Assembly: GCF_024129865.1 (NCBI RefSeq)
Contig: NZ_JAMYFE010000018.1
Span: 113,026 to 177,025 of the forward strand
DNA: 64,000 bases
Reading direction: 5' to 3'
Source of the DNA: Stieleria tagensis
GTDB lineage: Bacteria; Planctomycetota; Planctomycetia; Pirellulales; Pirellulaceae
In this document: positions 1-9,518 of the stretch, piece after piece
Numbering within the stretch: the first letter of the stretch is position 1
How the letters are laid out: each line of letters begins with the position of its first letter
Translations under genes and position numbers: made by a program
The notes under the pieces: model-generated
Seen by the model: only the letters and a program-made list of their open reading frames with translations
Told to the model about the DNA's origin: nothing
Database searches by the model: none

Positions 1-1188
1 GTGTTAGTCGATTGGGTACCGGCTCACTTCCCCAAAGATGCACATGGATTGCGCCGATTCGATGGCAGCGCGTTGTACGAACACGCCGACCCGCGACAAG
101 GCGAACATCCGGACTGGGGCACGATGATCTTCAACTTCGGACGAAATGAAGTCCGGAACTTTCTGATCGCCAACGCGATGTTCTGGTTGGAAAAGTATCA
201 CATCGACGGGATGCGTGTCGACGCGGTGGCATCGATGTTGTACCTGGACTACAGTCGCGAAGCCGATGAATGGATTCCCAACCAATACGGCGGTCGAGAA
301 AACTTAGAAGCGATCGAGTTTCTGCGCGAATTCAACGTCGCCGTTCACGAACACCATCCCGGCGTGGTGACGATCGCCGAAGAATCGACGGCTTGGCCGG
401 GCGTATCGCGTCCGATTTATGACGGCGGGCTCGGTTTCACCTACAAGTGGAACATGGGTTGGATGAATGACACCTTGGACTACATGCATAAAGAGCCGAT
501 TCACCGCGGTCATCATCAGAATGAACTGACGTTCAGCATGATTTATGCGTTCACAGAAAATTTCATGCTGCCACTGTCGCACGATGAAGTCGTCCACGGC
601 AAAGGGTCATTGATCAGCCAGATGCCTGGCGACATGTGGCAAAAGTTCGCAAACCTGCGACTGCTGTATTCCTACATGTGGACTCATCCGGGCAAAAAAC
701 TGTTGTTCATGGGGGGCGAACTGGCTCAGTGGAACGAATGGAACCATGACGATGGTCCCGATTGGTTGCTGCTGGATTTTGAAACGCATCGCGGCATCCA
801 AGAACTGGTCTCGGATCTGAATCAATTGGTGGTGACTCATCCAGCGCTGCATCAACTGGATTTCAGCGGCGACGGTTTTGAGTGGGTCGATTGCATGAAC
901 TGGCAAGAGAGCACGCTGGTGTACCTGCGAAAGGGACTGGAGGGAACCGATCCCATTTTGGTCTGCTGCAATTTCACCCCCGTCGTCCGCCGAGGCTACC
1001 GAATCGGTGTCCCGAAAAGCGGATTTTGGAAAGAAATTTTCAATAGCGACTCGGACCGCTACGGCGGCAGCAATGTTGGGAACTACCCGGGCTGTACAAC
1101 GACCGGCGTCGAACACCACAGCCGTCCCGACAGCATCACCATTGACTTGCCGCCACTGGGCGTGACCATGTTCCGGTTGGAAAACTAG
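1..1188 (+). CDS. glgB: 1,4-alpha-glucan branching enzyme GlgB, C-terminal part
   Basis: This is the 3' half of a glycogen branching enzyme (GH13), which cuts alpha-1,4 glucan and rejoins it as alpha-1,6 branches. The start lies outside the window: family members are about 630-730 residues and only 395 are here, so the GTG at base 1 is probably an internal codon. The GH13 catalytic residues are visible: nucleophile Asp in DGMRVDAV (about residue 74 of the fragment), acid/base Glu in [12 protein letters not shown] (127-128) and transition-state Asp in [12 protein letters not shown] (195). The C-terminal all-beta domain follows. It is followed on the same strand by the DUF151 gene after about 90 bases; other glycogen genes would have to lie upstream. 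Confidence 0.95.
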   Translation: MLVDWVPAHFPKDAHGLRRFDGSALYEHADPRQGEHPDWGTMIFNFGRNEVRNFLIANAMFWLEKYHIDGMRVDAVASMLYLDYSREADEWIPNQYGGRENLEAIEFLREFNVAVHEHHPGVVTIAEESTAWPGVSRPIYDGGLGFTYKWNMGWMNDTLDYMHKEPIHRGHHQNELTFSMIYAFTENFMLPLSHDEVVHGKGSLISQMPGDMWQKFANLRLLYSYMWTHPGKKLLFMGGELAQWNEWNHDDGPDWLLLDFETHRGIQELVSDLNQLVVTHPALHQLDFSGDGFEWVDCMNWQESTLVYLRKGLEGTDPILVCCNFTPVVRRGYRIGVPKSGFWKEIFNSDSDRYGGSNVGNYPGCTTTGVEHHSRPDSITIDLPPLGVTMFRLEN

Positions 1189-1281
1189 TGGTGCCCCCAC
1201 CCGTGCATCTGCCCAGCAATCAATGTTAAAATCATCAGCTGCGTCACGTCACACGGCTTTGAGTCCCGACCGGTTTTACAG

Positions 1282-1701
1282 ATGCCAGTCCAAATGCAAC
1301 TTGCTCGGATCATTATTTCCGAGCTCACCGAAAGCCAAGTCATTTATTTGCGCGAGGTCGATGGCGAACGCGAGTTTCCGATTTTGATCGGAATTTTTGA
1401 AGCGACCAACATCGATCGCCGTGTCAAAGAAGATGGTTATCAACCACCGCGGCCGTTAACGCATGACTTGGTGGTCCGAACGGCCGAAGCACTTGGGGCG
1501 ACAGTGCATAGCGTGGTGATCAGCGATCTGAGTGATCAGACCTACTATGCCCATTTGAAGTTAGAAACCGATGATGGGGAGATGATCGAAATCGATTCGC
1601 GGCCGAGTGATGCGATTGCGGTCGCGGTGACCTTCTCGCCGCCGCTGCCAATCTTTGTCGCCGAACATGTGCTGGACGAAGCCACCTCCAGCATGCCCTA
1701 G
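1282..1701 (+). CDS. DUF151 (bifunctional nuclease family) protein
   Basis: A 139-residue single-domain protein of the DUF151/BFN family. It has the family pattern of an N-terminal beta segment (VYLREVDGEREFPILIG-like) and the signature DSRPSDAIAVA near residues 103-113. Plant and thermophile relatives have been described as nucleases or stress proteins, but the bacterial role is poorly established, so no activity is assigned. The length is normal for the single-domain form. A family-A palindromic repeat starts 20 bases after the stop codon. The function is uncertain; the family call is firm. Confidence 0.85.
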   Translation: MPVQMQLARIIISELTESQVIYLREVDGEREFPILIGIFEATNIDRRVKEDGYQPPRPLTHDLVVRTAEALGATVHSVVISDLSDQTYYAHLKLETDDGEMIEIDSRPSDAIAVAVTFSPPLPIFVAEHVLDEATSSMP

Positions 1702-1721
1702 TGGTGCCGCACCCGCGTTGT

Positions 1722-1864
1722 GAAGTTGCGCTTTCGCGTCAGGCATTTTTTTGGGTAACCCGACGCGTCAGCGAGGGATCCCGTTAACACCTTAAATCCC
1801 TCGCTGACGCGTCGGGCTACCATCAAAGCGCAACTTCTAAACTCACGCGTCGGGTTGCGATAAA
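1722..1864. repeat. Palindromic intergenic repeat, family A, copy 1 plus partial copy
   Basis: Nested palindrome. The outer ends are gaagttgcgcttt and its complement aaagcgcaacttc (1722 and 1825-1837). The inner arms are a perfect 20-bp inverted repeat, cccgacgcgtcagcgaggga at 1759-1778 and its complement at 1797-1816, around an 18-base loop. A truncated half copy (cacgcgtcgggttgcgataaaa) follows at about 1843-1864. The same unit recurs at 6152, 9616, 29125, 32546 and 35742. It sits downstream of DUF151 and upstream of panC, entirely between genes. Confidence 0.85.
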
Positions 1865-1918
1865 ATCACAGCTTCGAGACGCGCTGGCCTGTCCCACGTT
1901 TTTTACCGCAACATCGAC

Positions 1919-2782
1919 ATGCAGATCTTAAAGACCCCCGAACAAGTCTATGCGTTTGTTTGGGGGCTGCGTCGCCAAGGGGCGAGCGTGGGAGTGGTGC
2001 CGACGATGGGCGCGCTGCATGCGGGACACCTTTCGTTGGTCAACGCGAGCCAGCAGTATTGCGATCACAGCGTCGCTACGATTTTTGTCAATCCGACTCA
2101 GTTCGCTCCGGGTGAGGATCTGGACAAGTACCCGCGGACATTGGAGGCGGACTTGGAAGGATTGGCGGCATCGGGCGCGGCCGCAGTGTTTCTACCCGAA
2201 CCGCAAGTCATCTACCCGCCTGGATATAGCACAGCGGTGTTACCACCGGACGTCGCACGATGTTTGGAAGGCCAGTATCGTCCGGAACACTTTCAAGGCG
2301 TCGCGACGATCGTGCTGAAACTGTTTCATTTGATTCCGGCGACACATGCTTTCTTTGGCCAAAAAGACTATCAACAGTTGCGTGTGATCGAGTCGATGGT
2401 ACGCGATTTAAATGTGCCCATCGAAATCATTGGTTGTCCGATTGTGCGCGATCCCGATGGGCTGGCAATGAGCAGTCGAAATCGATACTTGAATCCTTCC
2501 GAGCGATCCCGAGCGTTGCGGTTGAGCCAGGCTCTGGATCGAGCCGAATCGCAACTGGCCACAGGTGAAACCGATCCTAGGATCATTGAACAACAAATGC
2601 GGTCGGTCTTGGACGGTGGCGATTCCCACCAAGGTGTCGATTCAATTGACTATGCGACGGTGGTGGATTGGCGATCTTTGCAACCAGTCGACAAGATTAG
2701 TGGCGCCGTGGTGGCCTTGATCGCGGCGCATGTCGGATCGACTCGGTTGATTGACAATCGCCTCTGGCCGCGTACAACCTGA
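1919..2782 (+). CDS. panC: Pantothenate synthetase
   Basis: Condenses pantoate and beta-alanine with ATP to give pantothenate, the last step of vitamin B5 synthesis for CoA. At 287 residues it has normal family length. Visible motifs are the nucleotide-binding PTMGALHAGH (28-37, HxGH type), FVNPTQF (pantoate site), FFGQKDYQQL (145-154) and the KMSKS-like MSSRNRYL (184-191). It is a cytoplasmic enzyme. The ATG at 1919 begins immediately before the conserved N-terminal helix. No other pan genes are adjacent. The next gene on the same strand starts about 36 bases later, so the two may be co-transcribed. Confidence 0.96.
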   Translation: MQILKTPEQVYAFVWGLRRQGASVGVVPTMGALHAGHLSLVNASQQYCDHSVATIFVNPTQFAPGEDLDKYPRTLEADLEGLAASGAAAVFLPEPQVIYPPGYSTAVLPPDVARCLEGQYRPEHFQGVATIVLKLFHLIPATHAFFGQKDYQQLRVIESMVRDLNVPIEIIGCPIVRDPDGLAMSSRNRYLNPSERSRALRLSQALDRAESQLATGETDPRIIEQQMRSVLDGGDSHQGVDSIDYATVVDWRSLQPVDKISGAVVALIAAHVGSTRLIDNRLWPRTT

Positions 2783-2818
2783 TCAACAAATTCGTCTCCT
2801 TCTAACTTGTTTGAATTG

Positions 2819-3787
2819 ATGATTGAACGCATCTTGGTCACCGGCGGCGCAGGGTTCCTCGGCTCACATCTGTGTGAACGCTTGGTCGACCAAGGACACG
2901 ACGTGATTTGTTTGGATAATTTCTTTACCAGTCAAAAGTCCAACGTCGCCCATCTGCTGGATCGTCCCAATTTCGAATTGATTCGGCACGACATCACGCT
3001 GCCGATTTTTTTGGAAGTCGACCAGGTCTACAACATGGCTTGTCCGGCCGCGCCGGGACATTACCAATACAACCCGATCAAGACGATGAAGACCAGCGTG
3101 ATGGGGGCGATCAATATGCTGGGCATCGCTAAACGCTGTGGTGCCAGAATTTTGCAAGCCAGCACCAGTGAAGTTTACGGCGACCCTGAAATTCATCCAC
3201 AGGTCGAATCGTATCGCGGCAGTGTCAATCCGATCGGCATCCGTGCTTGCTATGACGAAGGCAAGCGGGCGGCGGAAACCTTGTTTATGGATTATCACCG
3301 CAGCAACCGGGTTGACGTTCGCATCGTGCGAATCTTCAACACCTATGGACCGCGAATGCATCCTTTTGATGGTCGCGTGGTCAGTAATTTCATTCGCCAA
3401 GCACTGGTCGGCGAAGACATCACGATCTTTGGCGACGGATCACAAACGCGATCGTTCTGCTATCGCGATGACCTGGTGACCGCAATCATTGCGATGATGA
3501 ACCATGACGACTTTGTCGGCCCCGTGAACATTGGCAACCCCGATGAATTCACGATTCGCGAACTGGCCGAATTGGTGATCGAGCTCTCGGGTTCCTCTAG
3601 CAAGTTGGTGCAACGACCGTTGCCCTCGGACGACCCGACACGTCGACGCCCAGATATTTCGTTGGCCAAACGAGAACTGGGTTGGGAACCTAAAATCAAG
3701 TTGGCCGATGGATTGAAACAAACGATTGAGTGGTTCCAATCGATCGATTTGGGCGACTACCGACCACCGACGCCGAACTACAGCTGA
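2819..3787 (+). CDS. UDP-glucuronate decarboxylase-like NAD-dependent epimerase (UDP-xylose synthase type)
   Basis: Extended-SDR sugar-nucleotide enzyme of 322 residues. It has the NAD-binding GGAGFLG (9-15), the catalytic YDEGK (Tyr145, Lys149) and the stretch [19 protein letters not shown], which is typical of UDP-glucuronate decarboxylases that make UDP-xylose. The frame is open from a TTG at 2807, but the ATG at 2819 directly precedes the Rossmann strand and is preferred. It lies 36 bases after panC and converges with rsmG. It probably feeds the surface polysaccharides made elsewhere, including the locus at 36-62 kb. The exact product (UDP-xylose or another C4-modified sugar) cannot be fixed from sequence alone. 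Confidence 0.88.
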   Translation: MIERILVTGGAGFLGSHLCERLVDQGHDVICLDNFFTSQKSNVAHLLDRPNFELIRHDITLPIFLEVDQVYNMACPAAPGHYQYNPIKTMKTSVMGAINMLGIAKRCGARILQASTSEVYGDPEIHPQVESYRGSVNPIGIRACYDEGKRAAETLFMDYHRSNRVDVRIVRIFNTYGPRMHPFDGRVVSNFIRQALVGEDITIFGDGSQTRSFCYRDDLVTAIIAMMNHDDFVGPVNIGNPDEFTIRELAELVIELSGSSSKLVQRPLPSDDPTRRRPDISLAKRELGWEPKIKLADGLKQTIEWFQSIDLGDYRPPTPNYS

Positions 3788-3801
3788 ACTGCCAAAGCGA
3801 T

Positions 3802-4473
3802 TTAGCTGATTTTCATGGGCAGTTCGCGACTCTTGGGCCAGATCTGGACGATCGCCCCCTGGTCTTCTTCGGCGTCATCACCCAACGGGTACGATGCGAT
3901 CTTGCGTAATTGCAAATTACCCATCAACCCGTGATGGCGTGCTTCGCTTCGTTCTTCGACCCACTTGGGGCCTTTGATCAACAGCATCCGATCGACGCTG
4001 GACCAGTGCGGTTCGATCCAGCGACAGAGTTTGGTGATGCTACCGACGGCGCGGCACACCAGGCTGCTGAAACGAAAGTCCGTCAACAGATCTTCGCCGC
4101 GCGCGGAATAGACCGGCACCGGCAAATCAAGTTCGGCAATGATTTCACCTAAGACGCTGGCACGCTTGGCCACCGATTCGGCCAACGAAACGTCGATGTC
4201 GCGACGCAAAATGGCTAATGGAATGCCGGGGATACCGTTTCCACTGCCCAAATCCAAAACCTCTTCGGCCGGATCCAAGATCGGCGCCAGCTGCAAACAA
4301 TCCCGCAGATCACGCCCGACGAACAGATCCCAGGTCGTATGACGCGTCAGGTTCAATTGCTCGTTCCACCGCCACATCGCCAAAGCGTAGGCTTGCAACT
4401 GCTCGGCAACACTCTCATCCAACTCAACGGAGTGGTTTTCCAAGGCTGCGGCGAAATCGGGATCCAGTGGCAT
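3802..4473 (-). CDS. rsmG: 16S rRNA (guanine527-N7)-methyltransferase RsmG
   Basis: SAM-dependent methyltransferase of 223 residues (GidB/RsmG family), which methylates G527 of 16S rRNA. The SAM-binding loop LDLGSGNGIPGIPLAI is near residues 75-90. The N-terminal pattern NLTRHTTWDLFVGRDLRDCLQL matches the family consensus, as does RAVGSITKL further on. It converges with the UDP-xylose-synthase-like gene, with only 14 bases between the stop codons. It stands alone, not beside mnmG or parAB as in many bacteria. Confidence 0.92.
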   Translation of the reverse strand: MPLDPDFAAALENHSVELDESVAEQLQAYALAMWRWNEQLNLTRHTTWDLFVGRDLRDCLQLAPILDPAEEVLDLGSGNGIPGIPLAILRRDIDVSLAESVAKRASVLGEIIAELDLPVPVYSARGEDLLTDFRFSSLVCRAVGSITKLCRWIEPHWSSVDRMLLIKGPKWVEERSEARHHGLMGNLQLRKIASYPLGDDAEEDQGAIVQIWPKSRELPMKIS

Positions 4474-4702
4474 GGGCTAGCTGTCGTAAATGAATAAAAC
4501 TTTTTGTCAGATGCATGATGATGTAATTGCAGTCGTTTGGGAACACGCCGAAGCGAATTGACGGCAAGCGAATTGAGGTCTCAGACGCACACACCACTGC
4601 TCCGCCAGGTCTGTGCCGCGTAGAATCGCTGCACCGATAAAATCAGTATCTCCATAGCCGCAGCCATTTTGCGGTCACGAAACGTACGGAAACGAATCCC
4701 AG

Positions 4703-5731
4703 ATGGCTCGTAACGAACAACTCATTCGTCAACACAAATTGCTCCAGCTTTTGGAACTGTCGCGCTTCGGCCGCACTTTGGAAGAGCTGCGCGGGGACCT
4801 GGTCGCCGATCTGGGGCTGACCAAACTGCATGAACGAACGGTGCGGCGTGACTTGGAAGCGCTGCAAGCGGCCGGTTTTGACATCCAGTCGGAAACCGTG
4901 CAACGCGGACGCGTTTTTAAACTGGGGCAGAATACGACCGACGTCCACGAAATCGGTATTTCGGCAACCGAATTGATCGCCCTGTCGATCGGCCGCGAGC
5001 TGCTGTATCCACTGATGGGCACGCAATATTGGCGGGGAATCGAGACTTTCTGGAATAAAGTTCAGGAAGCCGTGCCCAACGGAGTCTTTGACCATTACGC
5101 GCGTTACCGGGCAGCGCTGCACGTGTTTGGGTCACCCACAAAATCGTATGAACGCCAAGAAGGCATGTTGAAAACGATCAATCGGGCGATTCTGGAGCAC
5201 CGAGTGGTCGAAATCGAATACCAGTCGATCGGCAAACCGGTTTCGACGCGGAAAATCGAGCCGTATGGCTTGGCGGTGTATCAAAGCAGCATCTACGTGA
5301 TCGCAGCTGCGCCGGAGGTGACCGAGAGCGATCAACGGCTAAGAAACTGGAAGCTCGATCGATTCCAACACGCCACGCTGCTGGACGATTACTTCAAACC
5401 CGATCCGGAAATTGATCTGTCGAAATACCTGGGTCGTAGCATCGGCATCTTTTCTGGCGACTCCCCGACTCTGGTGCGGATCAAATTGGGCAAACGCAGT
5501 GCCGCCTACGTTCGCGAGGACCCTTGGCACCCCGAGCAACTACTAGAAGACGCAGACGATCAATCATCCATCCTGACGGTCCCCGCATCGCATCCGCGGG
5601 AGTTGTTGCCCAAAGTGCTGTCGCTTGGGGCGGATGCAGAGGTGATTGAACCAGCAGAATTTCGTACCACCATCGCCGACGCGGTGCGATTGATGGCCGA
5701 AACGTATCAGCAAAATCACACCGATCAGTGA
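4703..5731 (+). CDS. WYL-domain transcriptional regulator with N-terminal HTH
   Basis: A 342-residue regulator. The N-terminal winged helix-turn-helix (about residues 1-65, with HERTVRRDLEALQAAGFDI) is of the DeoR/HTH_11 type. The middle WYL-like domain (about 150-215, with IEPYGLAVYQSSIYVIAA in place of the classic PWYLV core) probably senses a ligand such as a nucleotide or nucleic acid. A WCX-type C-terminal extension follows. The ATG at 4703 is preceded by a 229-base intergenic region shared with rsmG, which must hold divergent promoters. Its targets are unknown. Its 3' end overlaps the last 7 bases of the convergent zinc-ribbon gene. Confidence 0.85.
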   Translation: MARNEQLIRQHKLLQLLELSRFGRTLEELRGDLVADLGLTKLHERTVRRDLEALQAAGFDIQSETVQRGRVFKLGQNTTDVHEIGISATELIALSIGRELLYPLMGTQYWRGIETFWNKVQEAVPNGVFDHYARYRAALHVFGSPTKSYERQEGMLKTINRAILEHRVVEIEYQSIGKPVSTRKIEPYGLAVYQSSIYVIAAAPEVTESDQRLRNWKLDRFQHATLLDDYFKPDPEIDLSKYLGRSIGIFSGDSPTLVRIKLGKRSAAYVREDPWHPEQLLEDADDQSSILTVPASHPRELLPKVLSLGADAEVIEPAEFRTTIADAVRLMAETYQQNHTDQ

Positions 5732-5988
5732 TCACAACCTGTCATTTGAGGCGCGTCGGTCGTGCCAGTTGCACCTGGGTCCGTGCGGAGCAACATCGAT
5801 TCCACGCGATCCATCAATCGTTGTGCGTCGTCAACGCAACCGACTAGCTCATCAGAGGCCGAGGCGACAAACTCGGCGTTGCAATGTCGGCACGCCACCA
5901 TGCGACCTAACAGTGATCCACGAATTTGAATTCGGCGTCCGCAGGTCGGACAGGATCGTATAAAGCGAACGAGACTAGTTGAATTCAT
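5725..5988 (-). CDS. Small zinc-ribbon protein
   Basis: An 87-residue protein with two CxxC knuckles (Cys13/16 and Cys33/36) in a ribbon of the type RSCPTCGRRIQI...ACRHCNAEF. This module is common at the N-terminus of planctomycete proteins. The frame extends to 6060, but the ATG at 5988 is chosen because AGGAG (complement of 5995-5999) stands 6 bases before it. The C-terminal part (about 45-87) is polar with a short possible helix. Its function is unknown; metal binding is inferred. It converges with, and overlaps by 7 bases, the WYL regulator gene. Confidence 0.7.
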   Translation of the reverse strand: MNSTSLVRFIRSCPTCGRRIQIRGSLLGRMVACRHCNAEFVASASDELVGCVDDAQRLMDRVESMLLRTDPGATGTTDAPQMTGCDH

Positions 5989-6385
5989 CACCCACTCCTG
6001 ATTAGAAGAATTCTTAGACGAGCGGCCCCAAGGGAAAGAATCTATCCCTTCAGTCGGCATTAATCAAGCTTAAATTTACAAAGGCACCAAAATGAGCCGT
6101 TTACAGAGAAATTTGTGTTTGGCTGGAAAAGCACCGCAGTTGTTCCATATTGAAGCTTCGCTTTTGTTGTGACCCGACGCGTGAGCGAGGGATTTTGGGT
6201 GTTAACGGGATCCCTCGCTGACGCTTCGGGTTACCAAAACCCATTGTTTGACCACATCTGGATAAGCCCACTTCATTTCCGAAGCCGGCTACGCTCCATT
6301 AACCCCTATCATCGCGTGCTGGCAAGTGTGCAATTGTGCGGCTGCCGAGGTGATACTTCTTTTTCTGTCGTTTTCCCGCTGCCAC
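5989..6385. other. Intergenic region between zinc-ribbon gene and tmk
   Basis: The region has two parts. The first is the upstream region of the divergent zinc-ribbon gene (5989 to about 6150), where no clear promoter could be singled out. The second is a family-A palindromic repeat (6152-6240). From 6241 to 6385 I see only the presumed tmk leader. Confidence 0.6.
6152..6240. repeat. Palindromic intergenic repeat, family A, copy 2
   Basis: The inner arms are cccgacgcgtgagcgaggga (6173-6192) and tccctcgctgacgcttcggg (6211-6230), 20 bp with two mismatches around an 18-base loop. The loop (gttaacggga side) is the reverse complement of the loop of copy 1, so this copy is inserted in the opposite orientation. 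The left end gaagcttcgctttt is a diverged form of the outer end of copy 1. Translation gives the meaningless TRRVSEG-type peptide, so no gene is called. Confidence 0.82.
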
Positions 6386-7021
6386 ATGCCAAAACAACCC
6401 GCCCATTTCATCGCAATCGACGGTATCGACGGCGTTGGAAAAACAACCCAAATCGACGGTTTGGCTGACTATCTGGACAGTCTGGGACTGAGTCATGTTC
6501 GCACGAGAGACCCTGGAAGTTCGGAAATTGGAGCCAAATTGCGGGAATTATTGCTCGATAGTCGGCTGAGTATGCACCGCCGAACCGAGGCGATGCTGTT
6601 TATGGCCAGTCGCTGTGAGATGGTCGAAAGCACCATCAAACCCACGCTTGCGGCAGGCACCAGCGTGATCTCAGACCGGTTTTTGCTGGCAAACGTGGTG
6701 TATCAAAGCGTCAGTGAAACGGAGCAGACGATTTCGCCCGAATTGCTGTGGCAAATGGGTGATTTGGCCAATGGTGGCCTGCGACCGAATTTAACGATTT
6801 TGCTGGACATGCCCGCTGCGGCCGCATTGCAACGCATCGGACGTCCAGCCGATCGGATGGAGTCCCGTGGCGCAGAGTACATGGAAGCGGTCCGCCAAGC
6901 CTATTTGACCCAATTGCCCTCAGCAAGCCGCTGCACGGCAGTGGTCAACGCGGATCAGCCGTTGGAACAAGTCCAAGCCGATTTGCGTGCCGCCGTGAAA
7001 TCTTATTTAGATGGCGCCTGA
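6386..7021 (+). CDS. tmk: Thymidylate kinase
   Basis: Phosphorylates dTMP to dTDP. The protein has 211 residues. The P-loop GIDGVGKTT (13-21) is clear. The DR-type motif is in ISDRFLLANVVYQ and the lid region is RPADRMESRGAEYMEAVRQAY. The usual EPGGT motif is replaced by RDPGSSEIG, which keeps the key Arg/Asp-Pro-Gly character. The frame is open from 6326, but the ATG at 6386 gives the usual N-terminus just before the P-loop strand and a standard length; the earlier region overlaps spacer sequence. It stands alone, without holB next to it. Confidence 0.92.
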   Translation: MPKQPAHFIAIDGIDGVGKTTQIDGLADYLDSLGLSHVRTRDPGSSEIGAKLRELLLDSRLSMHRRTEAMLFMASRCEMVESTIKPTLAAGTSVISDRFLLANVVYQSVSETEQTISPELLWQMGDLANGGLRPNLTILLDMPAAAALQRIGRPADRMESRGAEYMEAVRQAYLTQLPSASRCTAVVNADQPLEQVQADLRAAVKSYLDGA

Positions 7022-7457
7022 AATCATTGTCGCCGATCGCTGCGTCGATCCAACGAGATCGAATGAATTGCCTGGCTGTAGAGGATTTGAAGCCAGCGCT
7101 TTCTTAATCCCAGCGGGCGGCACATGTACTGCCGGCGGCGTTAGTCGCCGGATTCAGCGTGATTGAGTCGCGGAGCGACGGGAGTCGATAGCCTGGTGGC
7201 GTCAGCCCCAGGCCTTGATCGTCAAAGAATATCAACGAGCCCCGGAGGGGCGGTAGAGAATGTCGTTCGCTCCGCGACTGCGCGGTATGTCGTCGCTAAA
7301 TCCAGGGGTTTCACCCCTGGCTAACGAATGCCATCGCGCCGCGATTGAGAACCGGCGGACAGCCGAGGTGGTTGCCTAAAAGAACGGAGGCGACCACAGC
7401 ACCGTCGCTCCTGCCTGCTAAAAGCGCTGGCTTCAAAACGCAGCAGGCCAGCTACAG
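7022..7457. repeat. Intergenic region filled by repeat family B
   Basis: There is no gene in this 436-base stretch. It is a mosaic of short palindromic blocks, for example ccaggggtttcacccctgg (about 7302-7320), agccccggaggggcg and ctgccggcggcgttagtcgccgg (about 7130-7152), ending in gctggcttcaaa. The minus strand of 7100-7160 closely resembles 32675-32735 (shared core atccggcgact-acgccgccggcag and cgcccgctggg). This shows a dispersed repeat family distinct from family A. The palindromes could act as bidirectional terminators for tmk and the convergent TIGR03790 gene. Confidence 0.6.
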
Positions 7458-9518
7458 TTAGCGTGCGACGAGGGTTGCGCCGCGTACTTTGGTCTGATCA
7501 AAATGCGCCAGCGGTTGAAACCGCAATGGCCCGCCGCCTAGTGATTTGGTTTCGACTGTGACGGTTCCATCGTCACCATCCAGTGTGGCGACGGTTGTTC
7601 CCCAGTGCAGAATGTCAATTTTGTTAGCCCCAGGACAGCGGAGCTGAATTTCGATCGGCGCTGCGTTGCTGCCGTCGTCGGCGTCAGTTTCGGAGCGCTG
7701 CGGTGGCTGCGCGAGTTCGGCAACCGGCGCGGGATGATCGCCCTGAACATCGATTTCAGCGACAAACGACACTCGCGGCTCGGTACGGTCTAGCCCCGTC
7801 AGAGTGACTCGCAAATCAAAAACACCGGACGAATCGGGGGGCCAATTGACTTCGATGTTGGGAACCGGTGGCGTGGTTTTAAACCGGCGATCATCGATGG
7901 AAACTTCGATCGTCCGCGTTGGTGTTTTGGGAACCTTCAAACCCAGCGACCGACGAGACATCCGGATTCGCTTGGTGCCTTCGGTGATCAATTGAAAGTC
8001 GACAATTTCGTCGGGAACACGACTAAACGGCTGGGCCAGCGGATCACCGACGATCAACAGTTGGTAGGGCGATGCGATCGATTGGTAGAACGATTCGATT
8101 GCGGAGAGTCCGCGTGCATAGTAACCGTACATCATCGGCGTCGGGAATTTAAATGGCAACGAATAGGGTTCGGCCACAGCACCGCTGGACATGGCCGCAC
8201 CGGCACTCAGAAAATCCGTCAGCTTGGTTTGCCCGGCGACGTTGAAAGCTCCGCCATAGCTGGTCAGGTTGTCGGCAATTGCGCCAGGCACCATCGTCCA
8301 GGGCGCTGCGTAGACGTCGACGGTTGCCGCGCCCACCATTAGTCCAGCGATTGGCCCCGCTTTGGTAGGCAACCCACCGCGAAAGATCTCGGTTTCGAAT
8401 TGATGCTCTTGCAGATACACGATTGCATCGACCACGCTGGGAAAGCGAGTCGTCGCGCGCACGCCTTTGCCGCCGGCGAACGCGAACCGTCCGGCGGGGA
8501 AGGTGCGATCACAACCACTGGATCGCTGCAAGATTCTCACCGCGCCGCTGAGGGTCGAACCGCGCGGATCGACAACGGCAAGGGTGCAGGACAACAGGTA
8601 GGGAATGCCGCCTTGTTTCAGCGAGACTCGGCTGCCGGACAACGTCCACCCGACACTCGCTGAAAACGCTTCGGGTCCCTGCCAGATGGTGGGGCTATCA
8701 TCCAACAGCGGCATTGTTTTGGCGATTGCTGGATCATCCAGATGCGATTGCAACGACGGGGTTTCTTGCAAGTATCTTGCCGACCACCAACCGGCTTTGA
8801 TCGCCGCGCGAATCATTTCGACGGCTTTGGCGGACTGGTCGTCTTGCGACAACGCCTCGGCGGCGCGGATTGCGATCGCAGGCATATCGGGATGTGCCTG
8901 TTGCAGCTTTTGCCAAATCACTGCTGACTCGGCAAACTTTTGTTCCTCCAGCAACTGATTCGCTTGCTCGAATTCCGCTTTCGTTTCTCCGCTAAACGGA
9001 TTGATAAAGTGGCGGATGAATTTCCCGCGGGCATACAGGTTCGCGCCAAAACTGAGGTACCCTGGTTCGTCCGACAAGACATAGCGATAAAAGTAGGTCA
9101 GCCCGGTGATTGATGCCGCCGCCCCCTGGTACTTCTTGGTCGCTTCGTCGGTGATTTTTTCGGTATGAGTGGGGATCCGCACGGCAGTGGGGAAATCTGC
9201 CGAGTAAGCGATCACGCGAGCACTCGACGCGATCCCACGCGCATTGATCTCAGCCAACACCGGTTTCAAAATCTGATCGCGGAACGGGTCCAAATCGATC
9301 ACCAGCCCCTCGGGAACCTGATTCAAAACGATCACGTTCTTGGTCGGAATCTGTCGCAAATCGGCGTAGTGGTTCGCCAGCGTGCGCGAGACGGCTGAGC
9401 CACCGTTGACCACCACAACGACATTTTCACTGCTCATCCCAGCCAGCGCCGTCTGGCCTAGTCCGAGCACGATGGCCGTCGCCAAATAACAGCCACGGAC
9501 GACAGCGGCGACGCTCAT
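7458..9518 (-). CDS. TIGR03790 family secreted protein
   Basis: A 686-residue protein of the uncharacterised TIGR03790 family, found mainly in planctomycetes, acidobacteria and similar bacteria. The family core is near the mature N-terminus: VVVVVNGGSAVSRTLANHY followed by R-QIPTKNVIVL. The long frame reaches 9797, but its first part is translated repeat sequence. The ATG at 9518 gives a clean signal peptide (MSVAAVVRGCYLATAIVLGLG, cut near ALA-GM) and is preferred; an ATG at 9593 is the alternative. A short helical repeat-like region (about residues 180-260, with EEQKFAESAVIWQKLQQAHPD) resembles TPRs. The C-terminal part is beta-rich and may lie outside the cell membrane. The molecular role is unknown. 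Confidence 0.8.
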   Translation of the reverse strand: MSVAAVVRGCYLATAIVLGLGQTALAGMSSENVVVVVNGGSAVSRTLANHYADLRQIPTKNVIVLNQVPEGLVIDLDPFRDQILKPVLAEINARGIASSARVIAYSADFPTAVRIPTHTEKITDEATKKYQGAAASITGLTYFYRYVLSDEPGYLSFGANLYARGKFIRHFINPFSGETKAEFEQANQLLEEQKFAESAVIWQKLQQAHPDMPAIAIRAAEALSQDDQSAKAVEMIRAAIKAGWWSARYLQETPSLQSHLDDPAIAKTMPLLDDSPTIWQGPEAFSASVGWTLSGSRVSLKQGGIPYLLSCTLAVVDPRGSTLSGAVRILQRSSGCDRTFPAGRFAFAGGKGVRATTRFPSVVDAIVYLQEHQFETEIFRGGLPTKAGPIAGLMVGAATVDVYAAPWTMVPGAIADNLTSYGGAFNVAGQTKLTDFLSAGAAMSSGAVAEPYSLPFKFPTPMMYGYYARGLSAIESFYQSIASPYQLLIVGDPLAQPFSRVPDEIVDFQLITEGTKRIRMSRRSLGLKVPKTPTRTIEVSIDDRRFKTTPPVPNIEVNWPPDSSGVFDLRVTLTGLDRTEPRVSFVAEIDVQGDHPAPVAELAQPPQRSETDADDGSNAAPIEIQLRCPGANKIDILHWGTTVATLDGDDGTVTVETKSLGGGPLRFQPLAHFDQTKVRGATLVAR

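Noticed and set aside
607..1200. 197-codon minus-strand frame opposite glgB
   Set aside because: It is the complement of the strongly conserved glgB frame; the translation has no recognisable domain.
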